64,000 bases of DNA. Origin: Doris montereyensis. Taxonomy: Eukaryota > Mollusca > Gastropoda > Nudibranchia > Dorididae. The stretch lies in NCBI GenBank assembly GCA_037039925.1, contig JAXRKP010000284.1, positions 166,001 through 230,000 on the forward strand, read 5' to 3'. The first letter of the stretch is position 1, and the number at the start of each line of letters is the position of its first letter. A program made the translations under genes and the position numbers. Below the pieces are notes generated by a model, which saw only the letters and a list, made by a program, of their open reading frames with translations, had not been told where the DNA came from and searched no databases. Below, piece after piece: positions 25,986 to 37,731 of this stretch.

Positions 25986-26831
25986 TGATTCATAATGTTA
26001 TACCGCGAGAAGTCACGAATCCTAAAGAACTAACTATCGCGATCTGTCATTCTACAATTAACAATTGTTTCGAATGGGTATTGTCTAAAGCGTTCTTTAT
26101 AGGTGGCAATACCAAGACCATGGGATAGGAAACTATTGGCTTGTTATCCCCAACCATTAGCCAATGCTGGTGAATTACAACCATGGGACTTGCAATTTCA
26201 AAAGTGTGTTGCTTGGGGTGAATGCCAAACCAATAGGTGGTGGTCAATGGGAAATGATTATAATGCTAGTTACGTACTGATTAGTCTGTGTAAGATGGTA
26301 TTGTATATTCATTGTGATGATCTTTGAGTTGAACCAATACCTAGAGAACCATTTGGAGTTAGAGACTTATGTAGTATATTCTCAACTACTCCAGACGATC
26401 TACTCATAGATCGATAAGTTCCTGTACCGCCCCTTACGACCAATGATGACGATGTCTTTGGAGTAGAATACAGCTCAGTGTTTAGTCAAATTATGATAGA
26501 TAATCGTAGTTGTAGAGGGACCATTAAAGTTAAGATATCTAGTGCACCCTGATTCTCCTGCAAAGTAAGAAGGAATATTCTCAATCAGTGTACATTAACA
26601 GAACAATACGGATTATACAACGTTGAAATACCTACGACTCGTATTCGCCTATGCGTATGGTTTCGAACTGAAATGATGAATAGCGCCGTTTACAAAATTG
26701 ATAATGTGCCAACTGTACCTGAAGATACTCACGTTAGGCTATGGGTCAATAGTCCAATGATTATAAGGGTCTTGACTGATGAATTGAAGGAATTACATGA
26801 ACAACCCGATCCAGACGACCGAGTCGAATAA
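25986..26831 (+). pseudogene. Unrecognised coding relic downstream of the giant array
   Basis: The frame that leaves the array continues as VIPREVTNPKELTIAICHS and stays open to a stop ending at 26128. After one frameshift near 26110 a second frame is retained from 26103 to a TAA at 26829-26831, a span of 242 codons with internal stops at 26325, 26415 and 26550. Recognisable text includes KLLACYPQPLANAGEL, QTNRWWSMGNDYNASYVLI and YGLYNVEIPTTRIRLCVWF. The cysteine- and tryptophan-rich composition and the frame retention argue for real coding ancestry. I do not recognise the family. Together with 3262-4139 it may be one gene split by the array. Confidence 0.5.
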
Positions 26832-26845
26832 CTATACCTCTGAGT

Positions 26846-27160
26846 ACCAATAAGATTAAGATTACGTTTAAAGTAACGTATTCGAATCTAGTAGAATTGG
26901 TTTAAATTAAAGGCAAGTTCTTAACAACCAAGAAACACAAAGATAAGGCTAAAAGATAATAGAGAAAGTACATGCCCTATAAGATTTTATATATCATGAA
27001 TTTGAAACCTTCTATCGTAAAATCACAATTCGTAGTATTTAACGACAATGATGATGAAGAGGATTAAGAAGGAAGTGTCAACACCTTTACAGCCATAAAC
27101 AAATTCTCGGTAACGAATGACAATGATGTATTTTAACCAAAATTACCCAACTAAAACCAT
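26846..27160 (+). pseudogene. Decayed coding relic with many stops
   Basis: One frame reads as plausible protein (NKIKITFKVTYSNLVELV, then a Lys-rich stretch, then MNLKPSIVKSQFVVFNDND and an acidic DDEED), but it is cut by at least five stops. It has no recognisable domain. It lies between two better-preserved relics on the same strand. Confidence 0.3.
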
Positions 27161-27215
27161 TGTTTAATTGTATGTGTTTGTTCATTAATTCTTACAAACT
27201 GCTATATCACAAACG

Positions 27216-27770
27216 ATGGATGACGATAAACTACGACGGTACACTTTCATCCAATACGAACGCGCTTCAACCAAAGATGGAGGGGTACAATTACCCGCAC
27301 CAACCATTGGTCTCCCGGTAGCTAAATTCAAAGAAAATATCGTAAACAGAATGTAATCATCGTCCGAAACGAGGTACCTACTAAAACTCGAGTACTTCGA
27401 TGCATCATGCTCTGATCCTAAAAATCAGGAACAATTGGCTCATGATCGTACCATGATACCTTCGGGCTCAAAACTCATATTTAGGATCTTACCACCTTTC
27501 AATAACCGAAAATACAAGCGACTCGTGGCTGCCAACAAAGCGTCCAAAGAACTCGACAAAATCTGTAACCTGACTGGTGGACTGGATCGAAGGATCGAGA
27601 ATAACAAGAAGAAATTGGTCCAAATCATTCGTCGTCAGAATCTAATTCTCGCCAAGAATCATATTCCACCAAGATTCTTGCCATCTACTTACAAATTGGT
27701 GAATACTGGTCAATTTGGACAGAAAAAATGTATTTCCACTCATAAAGTGGTAACTTTTGGCATTCCCTAA
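27216..27770 (+). pseudogene. Unrecognised ~184-codon ORF with one internal stop
   Basis: ATG at 27216 (MDDDKLRRYTFIQYERAS) opens a frame that runs to TAA at 27768-27770, with a single TAA at 27354. The C-terminal part from 27435 is intact, very basic and probably helical (NNRKYKRLVAANKASKELD, ENNKKKLVQIIRRQNLI). The start sits about 60 bp after the decayed frame upstream, and the next ATG (27781) follows this stop after 10 bp. It has no signal peptide or membrane segment. Nucleic-acid binding would fit the charge, but that is conjecture. Family unidentified. Confidence 0.45.
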
Positions 27771-27780
27771 ACTGTCTTAG

Positions 27781-27990
27781 ATGTGCTCAAGTGTTAGGAT
27801 AGGCATTGTTTTTAAAAAATCCAAAGCTGTGGCTAACAGAAGAAAGCTGAGAAATAAGAAGAAAAAGATTAAACGCGTCGGACAAGGACCAACTCAGGCT
27901 ATGTTCGACCGTAACAAAAAAGAAATCGGCGTGCTAGACCCAGCTTTTTTCGATAGTAACAGCAAAAAAATCGGAGTGGTAGACTCATGC
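27781..27990 (+). pseudogene. Basic N-terminal ORF that founds the 45-bp repeat
   Basis: ATG at 27781 opens a Lys/Arg-rich segment (NRRKLRNKKKKIKRV, resembling a nuclear localisation signal) followed by two in-frame 15-residue repeats: AMFDRNKKEIGVLDP, then AFFDSNSKKIGVVDS. The two repeats are about 45 bp each. Downstream units grow to 46-47 bp and the frame is lost. The relic after the array (29270-29420) resumes in the KEI frame. Family unknown. Confidence 0.45.
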
Positions 27991-29285
27991 TATGTTCGAC
28001 TGTAACAACAAAAGAAATCGACGTAGTAGACTCAAGCTATGTTCGACTGTAACAACAAAAGAAATCGACGTGGTAGACTCAAGCTATGTTCGACTGTAAC
28101 AACAAAAGATATCGACGTGGTAGGTACTGTAACAATGAAAGAAATCGAAGTACTAGACAAATCAAGCTTGTTCGACTGTAACAATGAAAGAAATGGTAGA
28201 CTCAAGTTATGTTCGACTGTAACAATGAAAGAAATCGAAGTACTAGACTCAAGCTATGTTCGACTGTAACAATGAAAGAAATCGAAGTACTAGACTCAAG
28301 CTATGTTCGACTGTAACAATGAAAGAAATCGGAGTACTAGACTCAAGCTATGTTCGACTGTAACAATAAAAGAAATCGACGTGGTACACTCAAGCAATGT
28401 TCGACTGTAACAACAAAAGACATTGACGTGGTAGACTCAAGCAATGTTCGACTGTAACAATAAAAGACATTGACGTGGTAGACTCAAGCAATGTTCGACT
28501 GTAACAACAAAAGACATTGACGTGGTAGACTCAAGCAATGTTCGACTGTAACAATAAAAGACATATGACGTGGTTCGAGTAACTCAAGCAATGTTCGACT
28601 GTAACAATAAAAGAAAAATCGGAGTACTAGACTCAAGCTATGTTCGACTGTAACAATAAAAGAAATCGAAGTACTAGACTCCATAAAAAAAGAAATCGGA
28701 GTACTGTAACAATAGGACCCAGAGCTATGTTCGACTGTAACAATGAAAGAAAAAAGAAAAGTGAAAGACATCGGAGTACTAGACTCAACTAACTGTAACA
28801 ATGAAAGAAATCGACGTGGTAGACTCAAGCTATGTTCGACCGTAACAATAAAAGATATCGACGTGGTAGACTCAAGCAATGTTCGACTGTAACAATGAAA
28901 GACATCGACGTGGTAGACTCAAGCAATGTTCGACTGTAACAACAAAATAAATTGACGTGGTAGACTCAAGCAATGTTCGACTGCAACAACAAAAGTAATC
29001 GGAGTACTAGACTCAAGCTCTGTTCGACTGTAACAACAAAAGTAATCGGAGTACTAGACTCAAGCTATGTTCGACTGTAACAATGAAAGAAATCGACGTG
29101 GTAGACTCAAGCTATGTTCGACTGTAACAATGACAGAAATCGACGTGGTAAACTCAAGCTATGTTCGACTGTAACAATGAAAGAAATCGACGTGGTAGAC
29201 TCAAGCTATGTTCGACTGTAACAATGAAAGAAATCGACGTAGTAAACTCAAGCTATGTTCGACTGTAACAACGAAAGAAACCGAT
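27898..29285. repeat. 45-47-bp minisatellite (ATGTTCGACTGTAAC)
   Basis: About 29 units read GCTATGTTCGACTGTAACAA, then AAAGAAATCGACGTGGTAG, then ACTCAA. Sub-variants differ in AACAACAAAAG versus AACAATGAAAG and in GACGTGGTAGA versus GGAGTACTAGA. The first two units are coding in phase with the preceding relic; later units are mostly 47 bp. Around 28680-28790 several units are rearranged or truncated. Confidence 0.95.
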
Positions 29286-29420
29286 TCATTTCAAGTGGTG
29301 CAATCTGTTGTAGATAGATTTGCAATCATTTGTTATCTCTGATCACGCCATAGGTAGTGTATCCATTTAGTACACCGACATGCTACACAATTGAGGTCAA
29401 CATCGTGACTTATACGCTAT
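29270..29420 (+). pseudogene. Short coding relic after the 45-bp array
   Basis: The last unit runs as KETDSFQVVQSVVDRFAIIC before a stop, with further open text in another frame to about 29420. The KET triplet register equals the KEI register of the first repeat units. This may be the C-terminal remnant of the gene starting at 27781. Confidence 0.3.
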
Positions 29421-29423
29421 GTT

Positions 29424-30480
29424 ACCCCCCCCCCCCCAATTTATCTCAACCACATGACAGCGCTTGATGAACAAACACATTACGATATCCAAGGTTGAGT
29501 GTTTTCAGTGTAAATTTTGACTGGAAAGATGTAAATTATAAGTCTCCAACTTAAACAAATATGTTGATGCGCAGATTGAGTTCACTGTAAATCAGCCCGC
29601 AACATGAAAAAAACGGTAATTTTGTAATGGAATCAATGTCTTATCACATGCCGAGATTTATATTTACAACCAAAGCAGGCATTGGTCAACGTTTACCTAG
29701 GGAATCAATCCCATACTTGAACCAATCTAATTGATATTGTTATTCCTTGTTTTCAAAAATGTAAAGAAATTGGAATACATAGAATACAAAAATATTATGC
29801 ATGAAGAATGTGAATGCTAAAGAAATTAGCAAAACAATATCATGAAACACGAAAATTTCCCTCCCTCCCCCCCCCCTCCCATTTCCCTCTCGTCTCCCAA
29901 TATCTCAAGTATTATACTATTAGAACACAAACTCAACAAATATCGATACTATTTCGTGACGGACTTACACTATTTATTATTTTCATAGTAAAATGTATTC
30001 ATCCACACACGTTCACCATAGCCAGTGTTTTCAATGATGTATGTATGGGTTGATCATTTCATGAGGCCACCAACCCCTTTTTCTCCCAACAGTTACAAAC
30101 AAATGAAGACATTTCTTAACATCTGTTAAACTTCAGGTAAACGACTTCCTAAACACACATTTTTGAGCTCTACTTTTGTTTTCGCAGGAAATGTTATACA
30201 ATGTAAGTCTGGGTTATCTTTGAAAACAGTTTACACAAAAGTACCTAGAAGACATTCAATTATTGAAATGTACAGTATAACAACATGCCCCCCCCCGTCA
30301 AATAACGTTAGCATGAGAATCTAGTCAACTTGTATTAATATTGTGTAATAATTTGGAAGGTGTATGTCTTAGCTTGGATCCATCCGCTTATTCATTTTGT
30401 CTGTGTGTCTGTCAGTCTGTCTACATCTCTGACTGTCCCTGTCTCTCACTCTTTCTCTCATTCTTTTTGTTTGTTAATAG
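29424..30480. other. Non-coding with C-runs
   Basis: A 14-bp C-run lies at about 29424-29437, with shorter C-runs at about 29866 and 30290. A pyrimidine-rich stretch at 30395-30480 could serve as the 3' end of an intron. No gene, repeat array or RNA gene is recognised. Confidence 0.4.
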
Positions 30481-30706
30481 ATGTTTTATCAGTGTCACCC
30501 AGCACGAATCATTGACGTCAATAAGCAATGCTACGTGTGAAGAGCCTTGCCATTATCCACAACTGATAACAGTTGATATTATAAGTATCAGAGGGCGATG
30601 GGCAGATCTGAAAGTTGCCTGCACTCCTTGGTTGACGACTGAACCAACAGACAGCCATCCAGATCTTCACCACATCTCTTCTCAAGTCAACTCAGTGTAA
30701 TTAAGG
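30481..30706 (+). CDS. Candidate exon, unknown protein
   Basis: A long pyrimidine tract and TTGTTAATAG precede 30481, and AAG|GTATGT follows at about 30706, so both splice sites look good. One frame is open (FISVTQHESLTSISNATCEE, then CHYPQLITVDIISIRGRWAD, then HHISSQVNSV) and meets a TAA a few bases before the donor. The stop next to a strong donor suggests either a frameshift or a chance frame. Cysteines at CEEPC and an N-glycosylation site (NAT) would fit an extracellular protein. Its relation to the C1q gene downstream is unknown. Confidence 0.3.
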
Positions 30707-30844
30707 TATGTAGTACTTGTCTTAATAATTGGATATATCATAGATAGATATATAGATAAGTTAAATATATACACGCAAATTTACATAATTATGTCTACTT
30801 TTTTATTTGCATTTACTGCCGTCGGCGTCAAACGCAGCAATATG

Positions 30845-31085
30845 TTACACCTGACATTCCAATTTCTTTAGAGAACGTAAGTTATGCATTATACATGTAG
30901 ATCTATAGACCATCACCGAGCCTACGCTCAATTCAACAGGACTCACCCATGTTCTCAAAGTGGGCAATAGGGGTACATTTTCATTAACAAGGGCAAACGA
31001 AATGCCTGAAGGTAGGTTCGATCCCAATACAATCAGGTCAAAGTACAGTCCCTTTAATCACTCAGCCATTTCGCCCCCTTCAATA
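30845..31085 (-). mobile_element. tRNA-derived SINE
   Basis: On the - strand the 31085 end reads as a tRNA head, with A-box-like TGGCTGAGTGATTAAAGG and B-box-like GGGATCGAACC. A body of about 150 bp follows. The spacing between the boxes is tRNA-like, with a Leu/Ser flavour. Confidence 0.6.
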
Positions 31086-31137
31086 TCAATTGCACAATAA
31101 AAGTGACCAGATGATGATATACATAACATAGTTATGA

Positions 31138-31366
31138 TAGATATGGATTGATGGATATGTAGACATTATATATCTATAAACATACTTGTAGAGATGGAAC
31201 TAGATAAATAGAAAGATATATCAAAATGAATTGGTCCATCAACAGTTAGATGGATAGATAAATAGATAGATAAATATATAGATACATACATAGATAGATT
31301 GATAAATACATAGATAGATAGATATATATATATATAGACAGATATACATATTTATATATATATATA

Positions 31367-31430
<64 letters not shown>

Positions 31431-31434
31431 GATC

Positions 31435-31466
<32 letters not shown>

Positions 31467-31483
31467 GATATATAGATAGATAA

Positions 31484-31518
<35 letters not shown>

Positions 31519-31560
31519 TATAGATAGATAGATAGATAGATAGATAAATATATTTATCGA
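31138..31560. repeat. GATA and TA microsatellites
   Basis: Long runs of GATA, ATAG and TA occur, including pure TA tracts near 31348-31430 and GATA tracts near 31436-31545. This is simple repeat with no coding content. Confidence 0.9.
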
Positions 31561-31643
31561 TTATGTATTTATTGAGATTGAATATTTATATATTTATCTA
31601 TTTTTTCATTCTTATTTTCTGTTTTTAAATTTTTTTTTAAATG

Positions 31644-31847
<204 letters not shown>

Positions 31848-31875
31848 AAAGGATATCTCAGCAATTCTTATTTTT

Positions 31876-31978
<103 letters not shown>

Positions 31979-32095
31979 TGTATGTATGTATGTATGTGTG
32001 TGTAATATATACACGTGTAATAGAAAGTATTCTTCTAAACCTTTCATATTCGATTTAGTATTGTATTTTTGAGGCAGACTAATTGTTTCGGAGAT

Positions 32096-32194
32096 AAAAG
32101 GAGCCATAGTGAAGTGGTCAAATGTGAAAACGACAATAAATGACGAATCCACCAATAAAGACAGAACAATATGTTTCGTTCTGTCTTTATTGGT
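32096..32194 (-). mobile_element. Truncated fold-back copy of the hammerhead family
   Basis: The left part matches the ends of the longer copies (GGAGCCATAGTGAAGTGGTC, then GACAATAAATGACGA). It ends in a perfect 17-bp hairpin: 32151-32167 pairs with 32178-32194 across a 10-base loop, using ACCAATAAAGACAGAAC. The hammerhead core itself is absent. Confidence 0.65.
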
Positions 32195-32689
32195 TAACTT
32201 ATTGATTCACATACAACATAGGCCCACTCACAGGTACTTTTTTAAATCAAGGAAGCTACTCTTATAAACTTATCATGGGCAATATATAAATAATTTTGAT
32301 ATCGATTCAAAATAATTGATTTTTTTCGATGACATGTTTTTTGTTTTGTGTGGGTTCTTATTGAGTACTGTTTCTTTTACCTTCTTAGAAAACGAGGGGT
32401 TATTTAAATAGAGCTTTTAACTTTTTCTTTTTTATTCAGTTATTTTGTTATTTTTTAAGGTATGGTAATATCTTTATTGGGTTACACCATAACTCTTTAG
32501 CAAGAGAAATTTCGGAAAACGAAAGAAATAAAGGTAATTTGGAACGCATAACATTCATAATGATCTAACAGGCATATGAACTAAATAGATTTTCAAAATA
32601 TTTTATTAATAAATGACCTGGAAAAACACGTGTAAGTCAAAATAAACATCAAGGTTTTTTTTTACATGGGTGCCAAAATCATTCGACAT
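32195..32689. other. AT-rich spacer
   Basis: No gene, structured RNA or tandem repeat is recognised. Confidence 0.4.
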
Positions 32690-33385
32690 CGAATTTTTTG
32701 TCTTCTTCGTCTTTCCACAATTATTTGAGTCTTTGCGGTCTTAAATTTTTTCGTCTTTTCTTTCTTTCTTCAATTTTGTCGTCTGTTGCTTCTTCAATTT
32801 GTTTGTCGTCTCCTTTACCGTCTCTCATCAATTTTTTCATCTTCATCGGTTTTACGATCTTTTTTCAATTTTTTCGTCTTCTCCGTCTGTTTTAAATTCT
32901 TTCGTCTTCTCTGTCACTATTCAATTTTTTCATGTTCTTCGGCTTTACCATCTTTCTTCAATTTTGTTGCCTTCTCCGCCTTTGCCATCTGTCTTCAAGT
33001 TTTTCATCGTCTCTGTCTTTACCATCTTTCTTCAATTTTTTCGTCTGCTCCGTCTTTGTTAAATTTGTTCATCTTCTCTGTCTTTACCGTTTATCTTCTT
33101 CTTTTTTTGGTCTTCTTCGTACTTCTTCCATTTTTTTGTCTTCTCCGTTTCTCTTCAATTCTTTTAAGTTCTCGATCTTTACTGTCTTATGAAATTCTTT
33201 ACATCTTCTCCGTCTTTGTCTTCTTTCTGATTGCTTTGTGATTCTTCATTCTTTTTATCTTTGTTTTCTTTCTTTATCTTTCATGTCTTTGTCACCTTTT
33301 TTTTCTGCCACGCCATTGTCGCATTTCTCCGTCTTTTTCGTCTTCTCCTCCTTTCCTGTTTAGTCTTCTCTGTCTCTCTCGCCTG
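32690..33385. repeat. Pyrimidine-rich degenerate minisatellite (~36 bp)
   Basis: About 18 poorly conserved units resemble CTTCAATTTTTTCGTCTTCT then CCGTCTTTACC. The top strand is strongly T+C biased. Phe/Ser/Leu-rich frames here differ among units and have no protein signature, so they are not genes. Confidence 0.75.
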
Positions 33386-36370
33386 TTTAAAAAAAAAAAA
33401 GAAAGGCCTTAAATTTTTCAATTTACTTCAATTTTTGAATCTACATGTATTTGGGTCTCATGATATCTATGACTAGATCTACTTTCAAGTCAAATAATAG
33501 CTTTTATAGTGGGCCTTCCTAACGGCACTCGATCTGCATATTTTGAAAGAAAGAAAATATTTAACACAAAACTAGATCTAGTCTAATCTATACCTAGCTT
33601 TTACTCCTACAACAAAGAAAAGGACCCATGAGAGGAAGAAAAACCAGCAGCCATGTTGAAATTCTTTTATTTTCGATTTATAACTCAAATTTTCTTGTTT
33701 TCTATTATTTCCCCATTGAAATTTTGTTTGCGTAACTGGTGTTAGTACAGCTTTTTCACGGGCTTTTTAGACTGTATTGCACATGCGTTGGTCTTAAGCA
33801 TGGTAAATGTTTACCACAATGGACGCTTCTGTAGTTACCGACAGTGGCGCAACTTGCGCACGGTCTATATTTACGGCCCCTTATCACCACCCTGGGCTCA
33901 GTGTTAAATGTTTTAACTTTTATCTTATTTATGGGGGTGGGGGGGTGGATGGCACCTGTGTCTGTCTGTTGTTCACAATGGCGACAGATTTATAGACATG
34001 CTAAAATAATGTTGTGCCCCAACTACAAAACTCATTTCAAATGATATTGTAAAGAGCATTAATATCTAGATGACGAGATTCATGTGAACAAAATAATAGT
34101 TTTTTACACTCACCGATAGTACTACGTGATAGACATGTTACTACTGGTACTACGCCTTACTTGACATAACAAGGCGGCTGGTTGCGGCGACCTTCGGGTT
34201 AATACAGTTTGAAATAATTTCAGAGGGGAATAATGTTACTGCGAACGTGCCGCAAGCTACATGATTGCCTAAATTCATAAATATTTGCCATTAAAAAAGT
34301 ACCCAAGAATATGATCCAATCACTGACTGGGTAGGAAAATTACTGTTAAAAGACAAAGATTCAAAGAAATAACCATAGATCTAGGGTGAGTTGAATAGAG
34401 TTGTAAACTAACTTTTATTTGCCTATTAAAACAATAGCCTGATCTTATTGGTCACCGACCCGAACCACAATGCCTGCAGAATGAATCGAGGAAAGCGTGA
34501 CAAGAAAAATCCCCTGCCCCATTGGGAAATGACATAAAATAATTAGTCAGTGGCCTAGATTTATCAATATTCTGCCACATGGTGAAGTCTTTTGTTTTGT
34601 CTGAATTAAAGCTGTGCGAAAATCAGATCTATTTCCAAAGTAGACACTGAGTCGAGGTTGTGACACAAATGGTACAGTGGAAAATAGTCGCCGTTTTGAG
34701 AGGGATGGGTGGGGTGAGGGACAAGCTGTCATCATCACGCCTGCCCATATTTCGACGAGTAGTTATCATTTTTATCATTAATTTTGTTTATTTTGGCAAA
34801 ACTGATTGATCTAGATTACAATTACATCTTGACGAGTCAGGCTGGTTGAATGAATGAATGAATGGAATGGTGTTTAATGCATGGCGGGCGTGGACAAATT
34901 CTATCTATTTATTTACCGGAACTGGCATATATATATATAAGAAAAAAAGTCAGGAAATATTGGCAGACAGCGAAATGGGGAAAAAAATCAACTTCCTTGA
35001 ATAATACGAGACCGAGGGTGTTGTCTTATTCGTGTGGATTCCACCTGGATAATCGCTTCCCTACTTAATATCAAAGAGGCTAAAACTGAAGTGCGAGTAT
35101 CCCCATTAATTAATAAATAATACTCAATAGAATACTAATCTAGATCTAGACTGATAGTTAACTACGGCCTAACAATAACACTATTTGGCATAAAAATTAC
35201 TATGCAGGTTTCACAAAATGGTCCATCCCCATTTCCCTCTTTTGTCAAAATTTACATGTTATATTTCTTACAAATGTTATATACCATGTTAAAACTTAGA
35301 ACCTGAGGATTCCAGATATGTGACTTTAAGAGATAACAAAGGTCTGTGAGGTGAGTAAATTAGCTTTTAAAAGTCATGTTTTTCAGTCAAGGGGCATAAC
35401 TGTGAAAATTCTAGGTCCAATGCCAGTGACGCAATGTTATGTGGCACTACACGGGTCTGTCAACCGAGATTTCCTGGCGTTTGTTTAGTGACGCAACGCT
35501 TGGGCATCTGGTTTGGAGAGTTCCCTGACTTTTTCTACTTCTCAAGACGTATTTTTGTTTCCCGATGCCTCGGGTATGGAATCCATGACCGGTGCCTTAC
35601 CGTTGATCAGATGACTTGCGTGTTCCGGATCGTGTGGATTGATACAAACCTGAGCGTATACGTATACGGGCGCTCAGATACAAACCGATGCTTCACTCAC
35701 GATAGGTCAAAGCAGGTTTTGCCAATGCAACCGAATTTAACCTGAACGGTCTCCAAATCTAACCTGATCAGTCTCCTTTCTGATGAACGCTTATCGTCTA
35801 CATTTTTGTTTGTGCATCAGCGGGCGCTCATAAGGAGACAGACAAAGACAAAATAGTTCGCAAAGCCGATCGGACGATTTAAAAACAAAAATTTCATGAT
35901 TTCTCAATAGTCTTACACAAAATGAACAACGAGAAAATAACTTGACGCGATATTACCGTTATTAGATCCCAGATCGAAGAAACATAATTTTGTGCGGCCA
36001 TAAGGTCACGTAGACCGCTAGTAGTCTCATTATATTCTAACTCTCATTTCGAGTTACCTATGATTTTTTTTTTGTCTTTTATAGGATAAATGGCCGTAGG
36101 AATACTTTTTCTTTCACTCCAGATCATAAAACTATGTATTTTTCAACCATTTTTTTCAGAGCTTACTGTGCGTTCATTTGTAGACCACTATTGTTACAAA
36201 ATAACGAAAACCTGAACCCTGCCTCAAGTGATCACTGCAAAAGGTCTAGGTTTAGTATCGTTTGTGCAGTAAGAGTTCTTCCTCTGTATATTATGATTTA
36301 GTTGTAATATGAATGTAATAAACAAAGGCAATCAAACGATTTGAAAAGATTGCATGAAAATTTAGCATTG
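33386..36370. other. No recognised gene; one dispersed repeat copy
   Basis: Short open frames are present (for example 35434-35745), but none has a domain, a supportive composition or splice context that I trust. A segment at 34342-34512 recurs at 38639-38809 and is listed separately. A polyadenylation-like AATAAA lies near 36318. Confidence 0.35.
34342..34512 (+). repeat. Copy of the segment carried by the fold-back element
   Basis: This segment is roughly 90% identical by eye to 38639-38809, with both ending GACAAGAAAAATCC. Similarity stops abruptly at both edges. At 38639 the copy sits between the inverted arms of the hammerhead element. Confidence 0.8.
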
Positions 36371-36505
36371 TGGCAAGTTGTCCTTACGGAACAGTGTGCT
36401 TGCAAAGCCACATGCCTAGCTCTTGGCAAGCAGTCCTTACGGAACAGTATGCTTGCAAAGCCACATGCCTAGCTCTTGGCAAGTGGTCCTTACTGAACAG
36501 TGCTT
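36371..36505 (+). repeat. 60-bp tandem duplication
   Basis: Two full units and a partial one read GGCAAGNNGTCCTTACGGAA, then the CAGTNTGCTTGCAAAGCC and ACATGCCTAGCTCTT blocks. The overlapping frames it creates are not convincing genes. Confidence 0.85.
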
Positions 36506-37479
36506 GTTTGTTTGGAAATACATGATTTGTAAACTTTCTCTTTTGTTGTTGTTGTTTGTATTGTTTGGGGTTTGTTTGTTGTTCATTGGTTTGAGGACAA
36601 GATCCAATAGGCCCTATAGACTTGTTACATTCTTCTCTCACTCAAAACTACAACAAGGGGTAGCATGTACACACGTGTCACACAGATTACAATTTCCGTC
36701 GTAAAAGTGACATAAAATCCTTCACATATTTCCTCTGTGAAGAAAAAAGAGAGAGACAATCGGACTCTCTGCCTGGCAGACGTATTGAGTCAGGGAGGGA
36801 AGGGTTGGGTGAGGATGACCAGAGCCGAGACAGTCAAGACTAGTTGCATAATTACCGTGTGTATGTGTACACATAATTAACATACATGGAGATGCTGCAC
36901 ACACACACACACATACGTGCGTAACATGTTTTTTCACTGGGACGAGGCAAGAAGAGGTTATATATATATATATATTAAGTTTATTTTTCACTGTATTTGT
37001 CTCTTTAAATGCAACAAATTGAAGACAGGTGTACGAAAATCTGTTGCATCTTGGCGAAGTCAAGCCAGCAATTGTTGCATTTTGAGGGAGTAATTAGCAT
37101 TGTATAATTCAGTTATATGAAAACATTATGACGAATCATGCATTTTGGCGGCGTGCACTTTGGCGGAGACTACTGTATGTTATTTGCAAAAATTCATGTA
37201 ATTTGTATTAATCTCACTTTGCTGACATGAACTTTCAGAAATGGGAAGAAACGATTTGCCAGGTTTTGAGCGATTTGATCAGTGATGAAATAAGTACATT
37301 GATTTTAAAAATTGGGACAAATATAAAAAATGGCGGCCATTTCCATGGCAAGTCAAAAGGCTAGAAAGTTTTATGCGTTTAGAATCTGTATATCAGGAAA
37401 ATGTGGGTAACTATCTTTCATATTTCCTCTCATCTCCATGTCTAACTAGTGTTTCATAATGTATTTGTGACATCCACAG
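36506..37479. other. Spacer, possible DNA-transposon terminus
   Basis: At 37141-37176 the sequence TTTTGGCGGCGTGCACTTTG then GCGGAGACTACTGTA resembles the terminus at 56430-56466. No matching opposite end was found nearby. A CA tract (36899-36914) and a TA tract (36959-36975) are present. No gene is supported. Confidence 0.35.
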
Positions 37480-37731
37480 GTTCTGACAATGGATACGACT
37501 CAACGAAAATTCATACACCTTGAGAAAGAAATGAGTGAGCTCAGGGAGAATTAGCGATCTGCAAATTAGAAGTCAGAAGCAGCCGAACCAAAATTGAATG
37601 GCTGGAGGATTTACAAAAGGAGAGTCAAACCAAAATAAAGGATTTGGAAAAGATCAACGATAACACACAATGCCACTGTGTTGAGTATATAAAAGAGCTC
37701 AAGACACTGACCGAAAAAAATGGAAAAAGTG
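37480..37731 (+). CDS. Coiled-coil exon of a probable C1q-domain gene
   Basis: The exon is bounded by CATCCACAG and by G|GTAAAA. It opens in frame with VLTMDTTQRKFIHLEKEMSE and, after one frameshift near 37548-37552, continues as ELAICKLEVRSSRTKIEWLE, then DLQKESQTKIKDLEKIND, then a Cys pair and YIKELKTLTEKNGKSG. Hydrophobic residues recur with heptad-like spacing, so a coiled coil is predicted. Coiled coils ahead of a C-terminal C1q domain are a known layout of molluscan C1q-domain proteins and mediate trimerisation. The exon measures 252 bp; 253 would restore both the frame and the exit phase, so a single-base deletion is likely. Assignment to the same gene as 53433-53838 rests on strand, order and architecture. 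Confidence 0.5.

Noticed and set aside
26103..27160. Genetic code with reassigned stops to explain in-frame TAA/TAG/TGA
   Set aside because: All three stop codons occur, frameshifts are also present, and the host C1q gene uses the standard code. Pseudogene decay is simpler.
35434..35745. 103-codon + strand frame
   Set aside because: No domain, no splice context and ordinary length for chance. It may be part of an unidentified repeat.
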